Part shown: piece by piece, positions 1 to 11,345 of the stretch
How the letters are laid out: every line of letters starts with the position of its first letter
How positions within the stretch are numbered: position 1 is the stretch's first letter
Assembly: GCF_019059575.1 (NCBI RefSeq)
Contig: NW_024881699.1
Coordinates: 496,001-560,000 of the forward strand
DNA from: Amphibalanus amphitrite
Taxonomy: Eukaryota; Arthropoda; Thecostraca; Balanomorpha; Balanidae
Length of the DNA: 64,000 bases
Direction of reading: 5' to 3'
Notes under the pieces: model-generated
The model's input: only the letters and a program-made list of their open reading frames with translations
Databases searched by the model: none
What the model was told of the DNA's origin: nothing
Made by a program: the position numbers and the translations under genes

Positions 1-1174
1 GGTGGCAGGGACAGACTGAGCCTGTCATTCAACATGTGTGATGCGGGGGAGCCTACCATTCCAGGCAACTGATTGCCGGTGATAAATGGGACACCATTTT
101 CAAGTGCACAACTAACGGTTGAACCTTTGTCACTATCAATTCTATTAACTGCTCTAACACTCCCCCACATGCTTAAAACATAGTCATACACTGGCTGTAT
201 GTATGTCCGTGCACCCAATACGCGTATTTTTTACATTTTTACATCCACATACAGCCTCTCTGTTCCCTTCCCGCCGACAACCCATTCCCACACATTATCG
301 GCCACTTCCTCGTCATTGTTCTGTCAGTCTCGCCCCATATATCGCTCTGTCTGAGGCACAATATTCCCCCTTCCGCTCGGACATCCTCTGGCCGCCTGCA
401 TTCAGGGCCGCCCGAGCTGCTAACGGCATGTTTACACCGCTGAGTGCATGTGTGAGCGGCTGGCCAGCGGCCGGCTGTCCGGCTGTCGGCCGGTGTGAAA
501 CGGCCTCTACCGACAGAGCTGGCTGGAGCGGCGGGATGGCCGGAACGGGAGCGGCTGGCTGCTGGTGCAGACGGCTGGTGGTAAGGTTAGGACGGAAATT
601 ACCGACTTACACAGCCACTGATACGAGATAGATGGTTGTCAGCCTGGACAGAAACCTATGCAACCATTTGGTTGCCTGGCTACGGGAAGCACCGACTGCT
701 CCAGCCGGGATGGTTATCACATAGGTATCTGGCATATGGAGGCGTCACCAACTGTTACAGCCGTGTGGTTCTCTGGTCGGGACAGAAACCTCTGACTGGT
801 GCAGCCAGTTAGTTGCCTGGCCGAGACCAAGGGGACACGGCCAGACACAGTCTCTCGGAGGCACCAAGTTCCACCGACCGGTAGCCCGGGTTTCCCAGAG
901 GCAGAAAGGTCAAAAGGCAATACTGGAGCATGTTTATGGATCAAAGACCGTTTTAGTTTCCCCTTAGGAACGATAATGCTGCCTTTGCCTGGTTCTCTGA
1001 AGGTCCGATTCCCTAGGTATCTCTAGGAAGTTTTGGATCTGTGTCCCAGAAAACCATTGAGTGTATAAGTTCCCTCTCACCTATTTACATCATCATCGCT
1101 CCAAATAAGGCGATACTTTTTCGGTTCAAGGTAAAATTCCATGAAGGTTAATGACGTACTTTGCTTTAAGTTCA
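1..1174. other. No gene recognised
   Basis: No open frame here looks like a protein. The stretch could be an intron of the + strand gene whose last exon lies at 4925, or intergenic DNA. It is GC-rich between about 370 and 900, with many CCGG words, and has no splice-site-bounded open segment that I could defend. Confidence 0.5.
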
Positions 1175-1862
1175 CCAGTATAACACCTTTTGGGGCGACT
1201 AACGGAGCGAGCGAGAGGGTGGGCCTTGCACGTGCGAAATTTCGAGGGGGTACCTCCAGCTGACTTGTGCACGGCACCCTACAAACCGGTCTCTAGCGAT
1301 GTGCCAAATTTGAGCACAATCGGCCCAGCCGTTCTCGAGATCTGGAAGCGGCACCCTGCACGTGCGCACGTGCAAAATGGGTCCCAACTGACTTGTGCAC
1401 GGCACCCTACTAACTGGTCCCTAGCCGTGTACCAAATTTGAGCGCCATCGGCCCAGCCGTTCTCAAGATCTGGAAACGACCCCTGCACGTGCGCACGTGC
1501 AGCAGCACCCCAACTCTGGCACATGGATATGCAGAGCCTAGTGGGTGCCTACCTACATGCCAACTTTCAGCGCAATCGGCCAAGTAGTTACCGAGATATT
1601 GCAACAATTACAAAACTGACACCTCTTCGTTTTGCACGTGGCACGTGCATAAGGGGTCACCCACATGCATCGGGAACAGTCCAATACTTGGTAGAAGGAA
1701 TGAAGCTAACCTAAAAAAATTACCGCGTGTAAATCGGTCAAGTGGTTGCTGAGATATAAGCCTCGCAAAAGCGTCCGCACGGCCGGCCGGCCGGCCGCTC
1801 ATATTCAGAAATTTCCGTTAATCTAAGGAAAGACTCCGCTCGCTTCGCTCGCTCCGTAATAA
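1175..1862 (+). repeat. Transposon-like repeat, copy A
   Basis: First of two direct copies about 688 bp apart; a third, inverted copy is at 59928-60619. The ends carry an imperfect inverted repeat (AACGGAGCGAGCGAG against TACGGAGCGAGCGAAG reversed). The body has two to three degenerate subunits of about 125 bp, each with an 'AATCGGCCCAGCCGTTCTCG' phrase followed by the palindrome GCACGTGCGCACGTGC, and then a GGCCGGCCGGCC run near 1780. Open frames across it are by-products of the repeat. No transposase is visible, so it looks non-autonomous. Confidence 0.75.
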
Positions 1863-2548
1863 CCAGTATAACGCCTTTTGGGGCGACTAACGGAGCGAGC
1901 GAGAGGGTGGGCCTCGCACGTGCGAAATTGCGAGGGGGTACCTCCAACTGACTTGTGCACGGCACCCTACTAACCGGTCTCTAGCGATGTGCCAAATTTG
2001 GGCACAATCGGCCCAGCCGTTCTCGAGATCTGGAAGCGGCACCCTGCACGTGCGCACGTGCAAAATGGGTCCCAACTGACTTGTGCACGGCACCCTACTA
2101 ACCCGTCCCTAACTGTGTACCAAATTTGAGCGCAATCGGTCCAGCCGTTCTCGAGATCTGGAAACGACCCCTGCACGTGCGCACGTGCAGCAGCACCCCA
2201 ACTCTGGCACATGAATATGCAGTGCCTAGTGGGTGCCTACCTACATACCAACTTTCAGCGCAATCGGCCAAGTAGTTACCGATATATTGTAACAATTACA
2301 AAACTGACACCTCTTCGTTTTGCACGTGGCACGTGCATAAGGGGTCACCCACATGCATCGGGAATAGTCCAATACTTGGTAGAAGGAATGAAGCTACCCT
2401 ACAAAAATTACCGCATGTAAATCGGTCAAGTGGTTGCTGAGATATAAGCCTCGCAAAAGCGTCCGCACGGCCGGCCGGCCGGCCGCTCATACTCAGAAAT
2501 TTCCGTTAATCTAAGGAAAGACTACGCTCGCTTCGCTTGCTCCGTAAA
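1863..2548 (+). repeat. Transposon-like repeat, copy B (tandem to A)
   Basis: This copy starts immediately after copy A at the same 'CCAGTATAACGCC' junction and is nearly identical to it. It includes the paired CACGTG palindromes near 2045-2060 and 2173-2190 and the GGCCGGCC run near 2470. The head-to-tail layout suggests tandem duplication rather than two independent insertions. Confidence 0.75.
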
Positions 2549-4924
2549 AACTAAGCCGTCCATCAGCTGCAAGCCGCCGGCAACGTAAGCCTTATAACGT
2601 TGTTCTTACAAGCATGACAGCATGATGCGATGAGTTCCTTTGGCCGATAAAAGATATGATGCTGCGAGTCGTCCGAGTATCATGTTTGTAAAACAGCGTT
2701 GTTTCATTTGATGCAACGTTTGTATGAATGCACACAGAACCACTAGACTGGCTTCAATACAAATATCCCCGATCATTCGAATGCTGGTCCAAGTTTGGCC
2801 TGCCTTTCCTCATTTCGTTTACGGCATCTTGGCGGATTGAATTGGCCAGCCGCGCCCGGAGAATAGACCCGACTGTTCTGTGGACCGCCGCCAGGCCGGC
2901 TCTCCGGTCCTGTGACTCTGCCTGGTGACGTCATGAGTGGAAAACCGACCGAACGATCGGCGGCTGGCTGGAGATCGGTGAAATGTCCATACCGATCGGC
3001 TGGGGGATCAGAGATGTGCTGTTGAGTGGTGGAGAGCGGAGGAATGCATGGCGAACGAGAGGAGCGATGGATAAGATGATGTGACCGTTCACTGTCCTCC
3101 GTTCACTGTCTGCTGTCCACCAGTCACTTGTCCAAACTCCGCCGTTTGCTGTTCAGCGTCTCCATCAATCATCCGCCGCCCACCGTCCATCATCCATACT
3201 CCATTGTCCACCGTGCACCGTCCACCATCTAACGTCCACCGTCCACCGTCTACCGTCCACCGTCCACCGTCCTCCATCCACCGTCCAGTCCACCGCTCTG
3301 GATCGCGACGAGCCGTCTCACTCAGTCCGCCAGTAACGCCTCCCTGAGGACCAGTTTGGAGACATCAGCCAGCCTCTCGGAAGTGGCACCGACTGCCGCT
3401 GACCTGACCGACTCGGCTTGTTGCGTCCAGTTTAGTCCGTGACCGATAGAGAGGAGGCTCTTTGCCTTGTGGGAGGGTTCTCTCTCCTTTGTGGGAGGGT
3501 GCTGTCTGTTGTGGGGAGGGTGCTGTCTTCAGTGGAGAAGGTGTATTTTACTGCTAGCAGGGTACTCTGTGCCGTGTTTGTGCATATGCGGAGGAGGGGA
3601 AGGGGCGGAAGATGTTGTGGGGCTGCTCTGCCGTGGCCCAGTTCAGACCCCAACGCATGAGACCTGTTGCGTGCGCGTGGCCGGGAAGCTCCACGTCGTT
3701 TGACCCGCGTTACTATATTCAGCCAGCTGGCAACTGGCGAGAGAGGGCGACGCTAGACCCGGGAGGACCGTGCCGCCATCTACCTGCGGCACGTTAAACT
3801 TTCGATCCAAATTAGCACCGGTGAACCGGGCGCGGGCAAGGTGGGGTGGTTGGTCCGTGGTGCCATTCGCAACAAGCACTGCTTAGCGGGGCACCAGGGC
3901 CCAAAGCCACCCATTCAACCATTCGGACAAAATTTCTTTTAAAAAAAGGAGGGAAATAAGGAAACGGAACAATGGAGCGGAACAGTGGAACAAGCAGCGG
4001 CGCAGCCGGAACAAGCGGAACAGTGGAGCTGGGGAGGAGGTGTAATGAGGTCGATGGAAGAGAGAGGCGTATAGAAAGCCGCATTCCTGCATTTCTGGCA
4101 TGAACTCGACGGTGTTGAGTTTTATATTTGTTCCCAAGGGACGTCTTGCTTTGTGGCTCCATATGAACTGCAGCGCGTTTGCTGCTGTATATTCTTCGTC
4201 CCAACATTCTGCTGCAACTGCGGCAATTCGTGAACACAGCGAAACATGAAAGGCACATTGCACTGCGTCACACTTAAACAGGTGCCCACTATGTTTCCAT
4301 GCGTAAATAGCCTGACCTCACACTGTGCCGGTGTTACTGGTAAATTGGACCGCTGCACACAGTCGGCCCGGCGGGGGGCGGGGGGGGGGCGACAGGGGGG
4401 GACATTATTTGACCAGTACCAGACCACGGCCCGTTGCGGAGCACAGCTGGACTCCGACAGTCGGCTGACGAATCACTAGCTAACCAGCGCGGCCGACCGG
4501 ACACAAGCCGACAACCAGGTGTTTACCATGCGGGGCACAAACGACTGGGGAAACCTGACTGACTGACGATTTCTGGCATAAATAGGGCAAACGCAGGATC
4601 ACCTGGTTCACTGAGGGTGATATGATGATGAGGTATTTCTATTGTGCAGGTGACGTGAGTGGTAGCTCGCGAACCTACTGTGCCATTCTGTTATTGGATT
4701 TGGAAGTGGAACGGGTTCTCAACGTGACTCCTTGGCAGAATTTAGTTACGCATTGCAGTACCATGGAGCTCTTTGTCTCATGTCACGTCCTTCATTTAGC
4801 CTCAAAGTACTCTGACTTTCCTTCTACTCTTCCTTCTTCCTTCTCTGCATCTCCATTGTCCACCGTTTCCAGTAAATAAGCCACAGCTGCCATCCCTGCT
4901 GACCCTTCTCCCTCTGTGTCCCAG
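2549..4924. other. Intron or intergenic DNA upstream of the + strand exon
   Basis: No coding segment is recognised. It holds a CCACCGT minisatellite (3081-3300), a short run of GTGGGAGGGT-type repeats (about 3468-3535) and a G-rich tract near 4380. The last 25 bases before 4925 form a good polypyrimidine tract ending in CAG, so at least the right end is intron. Confidence 0.5.
3081..3300 (+). repeat. CCACCGT minisatellite
   Basis: Degenerate tandem 7-mer (CCACCGT, CCATCAT and CCTCCAT variants) over about 200 bp. The proline/histidine-rich and glycine-rich open frames that cross it on both strands are artefacts of the repeat. Confidence 0.8.
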
Positions 4925-5129
4925 GGGAGCGGAGCAGGAGGCCGCCCTGCTGGTGGCTGCCGACATGCTGAACCGTCAGAGACTAGCCACCGGTGACCTG
5001 AGCCCGGTGGCCGTGCTGGCCCGACTGAGGGCAGTGCGACCTCGCTGGTTCACGGAGGTCGCCCAACTGAAGGTGCTCTACCAGCTGATCAGCGAGAGCC
5101 TTCGGACCGATGAGAATTACGGAAACTGA
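4925..5129 (+). CDS. Last coding exon of an unidentified protein
   Basis: This is a 3'-terminal exon on the + strand. A strong acceptor (pyrimidine tract, then GTGTCCCAG) ends at 4924. The exon opens in phase 1 (one leftover G), reads 68 codons without interruption and stops at TGA 5127-5129. The peptide is helical and charged, beginning GAEQEAALLVAADMLNRQR and ending ISESLRTDENYGN. Codon use is G/C-biased at third positions, as in the WDR36 exons, which supports real coding. A stretch reading 'VLARLRAVRPRW' followed by 'LKVLYQLI' recalls the C-terminal helix of tyrosine-phosphatase-like proteins, but that is a weak impression and I do not assign a family. Upstream exons are not recognised and may lie left of the window. 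Confidence 0.7.
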
Positions 5130-6184
5130 GGTGTGGTGTGATCTATCTCCGTCTCTCATGGGGAGCTGTTGGTATGGTATGGAAATGTGAGCGCTTCATT
5201 GGGACTATCTTCATTGCGCGATTGTCGTCATGTGAATGCGGGGGCCGAAGAGGGTAGTAATGTGATCTGTTGGGGAGATTGAATAACTTTTCGACAGGGA
5301 TGTGTGCCGAGGGGCCTCGAAACCCTTAGGCTAAGGGGTCCAAGAGCCCAGGAACTGTACGCTATTTGTGCAATGTTTTACAGTAGATTAGCGATGGCTG
5401 CCGAAAAAAAATACCGAGTCTGTGTGATGAAACCCCAGCTACCCAGAAGATATTATGTGTGAGGTGACGAGGTCGCACGATTATGTACGTCACAAGATCT
5501 CTGACGATGCTATGTGCGAGAAGATTTGACGACATTTGTGTGTGGGAAATGATACCTTTGGCAATATCGACCAGTTGATTGTGCACGAGTGAAATGTGAT
5601 GGTATTCATTGAGCTGTGGCACCTCTTTAAAGTGAGACAAACGTTCCATAACGGCGTTGCGACAGGTGAAAATGATCATTTCAAACTAAAGCGCGGCTGT
5701 TCATTGTCTTGGACATCATGGACTATGTAAACTCCGTTCAACGGTGTCCCCAGAGCATCTTTATGTCGCATCTTTGAACGCATCCTCTATCTGCATGGGA
5801 GTGACTTCTTCAGTGGCTTCCAGAGGCGTTGTGCGTTTCAGAATGCTATGTGGAGCATCCAGCATGTTTCGTATCATTGAAAGTGATGGCCTCGGGATGT
5901 GAGTTACATGCCAGGGGCGAAGCGTTCGGGAAAGTTTGCTATATCGTCTAAAGTGATGTTATTGGCAGGTGTGCTACATTGTCAGGAGTTCTCAGTGTGT
6001 ACATACGTTCGACATGGGGCCGGGTCATACTGTCATGTGGGATGCGTTCGGCATGTGAGCTACATCGCCAAGGTTGCGCGTTCGGGATGTCTCTTATATC
6101 GCTGGAACTGGCGAGTTCATCACGGCCGGAGTATGGCCGTGAGCGGTGCGCGGGCCTAGTCCTGCCGCCGTCTGAACTCGTACC
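5130..6184 (+). other. Probable 3' UTR of the + strand gene
   Basis: The sequence after the TGA at 5127 has no further conserved reading frame. The next canonical AATAAA on this strand is about 1.06 kb downstream, a plausible 3' UTR length. This is inferred from position only. Confidence 0.45.
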
Positions 6185-6190
6185 AATAAA
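6185..6190 (+). promoter_or_regulatory. Candidate poly(A) signal
   Basis: AATAAA is followed within 10-25 bases by a T/G-rich segment (GGCTGTTCTGTT), the arrangement expected at a cleavage and polyadenylation site. It is the likely end of the gene whose last exon is 4925-5129. Confidence 0.5.
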
Positions 6191-9100
6191 CTGATGGCTG
6201 TTCTGTTACCGATCGTGCTCTGAGAAGTGCCGAGTTACGAGTCCACATACGTCTGTGTAATGATGTCCGTACGGAGAACCCGCCGGGCCTGCAGCTCCCC
6301 TGCGCACCGTGAAGGATGACATATGAACGGCGCCGCTTTGACCCCAAGGCAGCGCCGTAACTCACTGTAAAATAACACGCCTGTCCGTGGGAGTTGGTTT
6401 GTTCCAAATGACCGGCATTTGTGCTTATCTTTTGTCACAGAAGGGGCCACTGCACGTTCAGTGAACTCTGCAATGGTAATCCCGTGAATTTGGCCGCATA
6501 CAGTGGCAGCGGGCAGGTGCATTCATAAGATTTATTATTTAATGCTGGTGTTCCCGGAACGCACGTCCGGTTAAAACCCCTATAGTTCCACCCTCGGGGT
6601 AGAGTTGTAATGTTTAGAAAGTATGTGTAGGCGTTCATGACATTCAACAAAGTTTGAATATTTCCCAAAATAGACGTTGGGTCCCGTCTTAGAGAGAAAT
6701 TAATTAAATGAGGCCTCATGGTGGAAAATTAGGTTTCTGATATTAAATTTTACGCACCGATGCGTGTTTTTAACACCGTTTCTTCAAATCCACACAGATT
6801 CTATCGGATCTGTTAAAGTCTTCCTGTCAGTTTCCAAACAGATCCTGCTAGCCATATGCCGAGGCGATCAAACCACATTTCACAGGCTGGTTGACTTCGT
6901 TGAGAGAACATTGCTTTTTGATATTGAACTTTTCAACTAAGCTTATCATTAAAGTCGTTAGCCTGAATACAGGCATTTGATCACAAAGTTTCATTTGATA
7001 GGTAATCGTCAATGAAGCGAGTTATCAACGCTCGAACAACACAATAGGTTCAGGTGCGGCGTACATACATCGATTAATAGTCTAGTCAAGTGTCTTCAGT
7101 GAAATCGTCGCATGCTTGCATTGCATTGGGCGGTAGCAGTTCGCGGCAGGCTCTAATAGCCCATCGAGCCGATCTGTTTCCGTCGGCGGTCCCTGGACCG
7201 ATCACCGACGGACGCTCCAGCACCGAGACGGCCGCACGGTCTGTTGACGGTTTTGGCGCCTGTTGACAGTTTTGGCGCGTCGGGTCGTGATCGCCGCCGG
7301 CCGCTCCGGTCTCTTGGCGCCGTTTTTCTGGCGCGAGACGAGGCTGCAGAAGTCAGGCGGACAGAGTGGGGAGGAAATGATCAGCCCGAGGGCAGGGTGT
7401 GGTGACGTCAGACGGGTAGAGTATCGGAGGAGACGCACCTTGTCCTCTCCTCGGAGGTGTGCATTGATAAACAGCAGAGGCACCCGAGGCCCCGCGCTGG
7501 GAGCGGTAATGTGGAGCCATCGCGGGAAGTTATACCTAGGAGAACGCTCGGAAGGTGGACGTGCGAGAGGCATTGAGACTGACTGAGGTACTCAGAAAAG
7601 ACGCATCACTCGCCTCCACAGTGTGATTATAAACAAATGACGGATAAACGTTGGCTGGATGTGGGTGCAGCGCTAACGTCCGATGTCATATGTCGTGAAA
7701 GATTCTTATTTACCAACAGCAAGGCTTAATAACTGTCAAGCGAAGCCCACGCGACGTAAGACTTATGACCATCGCGGTTGTTAACGTAACTCACGGAGCT
7801 GTTGCCCACTTATGCAACAAGGCTGAATACCCAACGACTGCCTCGACGCTTCTCTTTATTTCCCCTTATACGTTATTTATTAATAACATGGGCACCCGTA
7901 GTTCGTGCTGCTGTATGCTTTTCACCATGAAACTCATCAACGTAATGGGTGCTAACCATGCAGTTTATTTCCTATATCTACATAAATCCTTTCATGAATC
8001 GCGGCAAGAACTGTCGGCAAAATGAATACTAAATATATAATGGTTAATGGTTGGATTTACATTACTTTCGTAATATTGATCCCACTACAATTGAAATGAA
8101 GTAAGGTAAAAGTACTCCTTATGACAGGCTGCTGGTAATGTGCATGTCTTACCCGTTTACACACGTTTTGTGTGTCGTTTGGAAGCAGTATATGCTAAAA
8201 CTGTTTCATCCCAAGTGCAATTGCATAACATTAAATTTACTTCAATTTTTTTATCGTCCCCATTTTTGTGTAATGTTGGGTATCAAATATGTGCACGTCT
8301 TGTTATTTGTGATCATAATTCACATTTACCCTCGGCATTCCGCGCATACCCCGGCCGAGCATTTGCGACAGCTCCGTTCGTTTGTCAGGAGGCTTTCTGC
8401 AGTTCTCTGACAATGTCTTCGCCAACATCCCGGAAATAACTACATAGACTTTAAAACCTTTATACCACAACAAACGGGATCCGGCCCGTAGCCATTTGAT
8501 AACAATTTACAATGAACTCACATACATACATGTGACTTTTATCCATAATTACGTCATATTGTGTCACATGACGTTCTTCAGCGGCGTATGCGCGTAGTGG
8601 AATCATTCCCGCACACAGCTCTGACATTTGGACGCTATAAGCGGAGTTGTGGGCGATGCCATTGTGCAAACCGAATGGGCAGCGCTGAGCGCTCTGCACC
8701 GTAAGAGCATTGGCAGTCATCAAGACGTTTCATTTCATTCACACTGCAGCCGGCCGCCAGGTCGGCAGTGCCGTAACACCGGCAGGAGACTCGGTAATTG
8801 CATCCATGAGCTATACGGGAGCGTGCACGACCATTAATGTATGATCTACGGCTTCAATAAGCTGGCGGGACATAATTTACGGGCGCAGCCGAGTGGGCCC
8901 GCACACCGCCACCTGTCATTTCGGTGACTCTATTTCAGAGGTAAATCTGGAACATTATGTTCATATTTTGTAGCATTTTTCATTTAAGTCTGACGTTGTC
9001 TTAACCCTGCAGGCTACAAGCGTGGCGAAACTGGCTCGGAAGTCATAAACAGGAAGCCGTAGCCTGTAAGCACTAAGCAGCTAGCTCTAAAGTGACACGA

Positions 9101-11192
9101 GGCTTTTCCGTACCAGCAATATGCAATGCGTTCGCTTTGTTGGCTCAACGTAAGGAACGATGATAATAAGCAGGCGGCAAGAGACTGCCAGATTTTTTAT
9201 TTAACACTAGCATTGCTCATAAACATGACGTAGATTGTAGATATATCATTGTTACCTAATTGCTTAGAGGCGAATGACTAATGCACACGCTAGAACATGT
9301 GTAGTGTGTATGTAACTATGCACGCTGGAGCGTATTTGAATGTAAACTTGACCTCGGTAAGCGTCAAAATTCTGTGCCAATTTCTGACCTGTCACCAGCG
9401 CCAAACTTATCCACATCAACATGAAAACTCTGTAGATGCATCAAACTTTCCCAGCCCTTGATAGGCGACCGAGCGCAACACCCAACTTCCCTGGCTTCAG
9501 CTGCCTTGTGCCCGGAGGACGGCGGCGCGAATCTCATTTTGTCTCTGGGCCAAGATGCCAGTGTAAATCTCAACCCGGTTACCGAAGCTATCCGGCGATG
9601 GAGAGGCGCACCCACCCAATATTTACCAATCACGTGCGCAATCTAAAGTGGGCGCCTGGAGGGAAGTCAACAACAGAGAGCGGGCCGGCGGCCGGCCGCG
9701 CAGCCAGTTTCCCACCGCTGCCGGCGGTCGGCCGTCCGACACCAGATATTATATGGTGTCGGCCCGACACCAACCGATACCGTTGACATTATTAGCCAAA
9801 TGTGCTCTCCGGTTTCCGGCGACTCAATTGAGGGGAGTGGGCCGGGCAGTAGTCGGGGACAGCAGAGCACGCGGCACGTGCGGAAGCGACAGCGGCGGGT
9901 TCCTGGTGGAATGGAGAAAAGAGGACGAGGGGGATTGACGGGATGTCACTTATGCATCACATTTTAAGTAGCATATCAATATGAAATGGCAAGCTATACT
10001 TTGATCTGAGACCATCAAACAGAAGCGACAGACTCGGGCGGAACGTAATTTACTCAGAGTAGCCGGCGCCGCGGCGTGTCTTGCGGTACAGCCTACCTCC
10101 CAGTCGTGTGTGGCGGTACAGCCTACCTTCCAGGCGCTACAGTCTACAATACATTACAGGCTCAACGCCGTCCTGGCGAACGCGGCTCAAGTCACTAAAA
10201 CTTGCCTGCATTGACGAATTAATATGCTTTTTGAGCAAAGAGTACAAAAAGGATGGCCTATTATTGTAGGTTACGACTTTTGTCATATTAATCCCTGGAT
10301 AAAAATATAACTTTGCATTGATATATTATCGTTTTTGTCCGTTCGTCACCTCTTCGCATCCAGATTCCAGGACTTCGATATGCTAAGATCAATCCCCTTT
10401 TCCCTGGCCAGCACCACCGTCTTCATTACAGCTAGGATACTAGATTGCACAAATAATAGGATGAAGCTGTCAAATAATTGAGCAGCAGTTCCTTATAAAA
10501 GTGCCGCGAATCTTATGAAAAAAACATCCCACGCTATACCAGCGACCCCGACATCACAACAAGAAATGCATTTCTCGCCCGAAGGCATGCAATGAGCTCG
10601 AGGGAAGCCACACATTTTTGTGCAACACGTAGGCTTTACATTATCGTCAAACATCGCAAGCAGCGTGAAAAATTCCTACTTGCGATGAGAATGATAGCTG
10701 TCGCTGTATTAACGTTGGTAGTTGAAAAATGAATTATGTAGATGGGCGAGAGGAACTGCTTCAGATGATATCAGTGCAAACCCAAGATGTCAGCAAATTA
10801 AGTGCTTAGACCTCCACAAGTGAGCATTGTCGTGTCAGATATTATATAACATTACTTTGCCAATGCCAGCATTCGTCTAAATGTTTGTTCACCCGAAACG
10901 ATAAGGGAAGCGAAAAAAGTGATTTTAGTTACGTACGCCGTAGCCGTGTTCTAATTCACTGCAACGTGCACACCGCTAGTTGTTTCAGAGCAGACTAGGA
11001 AATTGTCGCACACCAGTGTATTTCCACGGACCCGACACAGCCGAACACTTCCCACAGACGGCCGTGGCCCGGCGCGCCGCCGGCATCCCAAAGGCCGATA
11101 GTCCTTGCGTCAGATATCGAGCGCAGCCCCTGTCCTGGCCAAATCGGTGGCCGCCGCCGGTTTTAGAGGACAGCGCGGCCACACCGCCGTCA
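6191..11192. other. Space between two convergent genes
   Basis: The + strand gene ending near 6.2 kb and the minus-strand WDR36 gene ending at 11193 face each other. No exon is recognised here. The left part of 6.2-8.1 kb and much of 8.0-9.3 kb and 10.2-10.9 kb are AT-rich single-copy DNA; 9.4-9.95 kb is GC-rich and contains a small hairpin (CCGACACCA, loop, TGGTGTCGG, about 9737-9762). The WDR36 3' UTR must lie at the right end. A reverse-strand AATAAA at 9196-9201 is one candidate end for it, but is unproven. Confidence 0.45.
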
Positions 11193-11345
11193 TCAGCTGA
11201 TGGTGGACGACCTGAGGAAGCTGACCAGGCAGAGTGCCGAGTTGATGCGACCCTGGAGACGCTCCCAGGCAGCCGCCTGGCTGGTGCTCAGCTTGTCCAC
11301 AAGATTCCGCAGCTCCAGACTCTCACTGATGGCTGGGCCGTGCAG
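11193..11345 (-). CDS. WDR36: WDR36 terminal exon with stop codon
   Basis: Acceptor GCTCTTTCTCCCGGCAG, 50 codons in phase 0, then TGA at 11195-11193. The peptide LHGPAISESLELRNLVDKLS, then AAWERLQGRINSALCLVSFL ending RSSTIS, parallels the human C-terminus 'LHLKMLPSEPVLLEEITNLS... QSMCILNYLKSALL' in length and in hydrophobic pattern. This pattern, the correct phase and the good acceptor make it the last exon. Confidence 0.88.
   Translation of the reverse strand: MHGPAISESLELRNLVDKLSTSQAAAWERLQGRINSALCLVSFLRSSTIS

Noticed and set aside
1199-2295. Similar minus-strand peptides (LENGWADCAQIW) as a conserved small-protein family
   Set aside because: They arise from the internal 125-bp subunits of the transposon-like repeat, in different frames.
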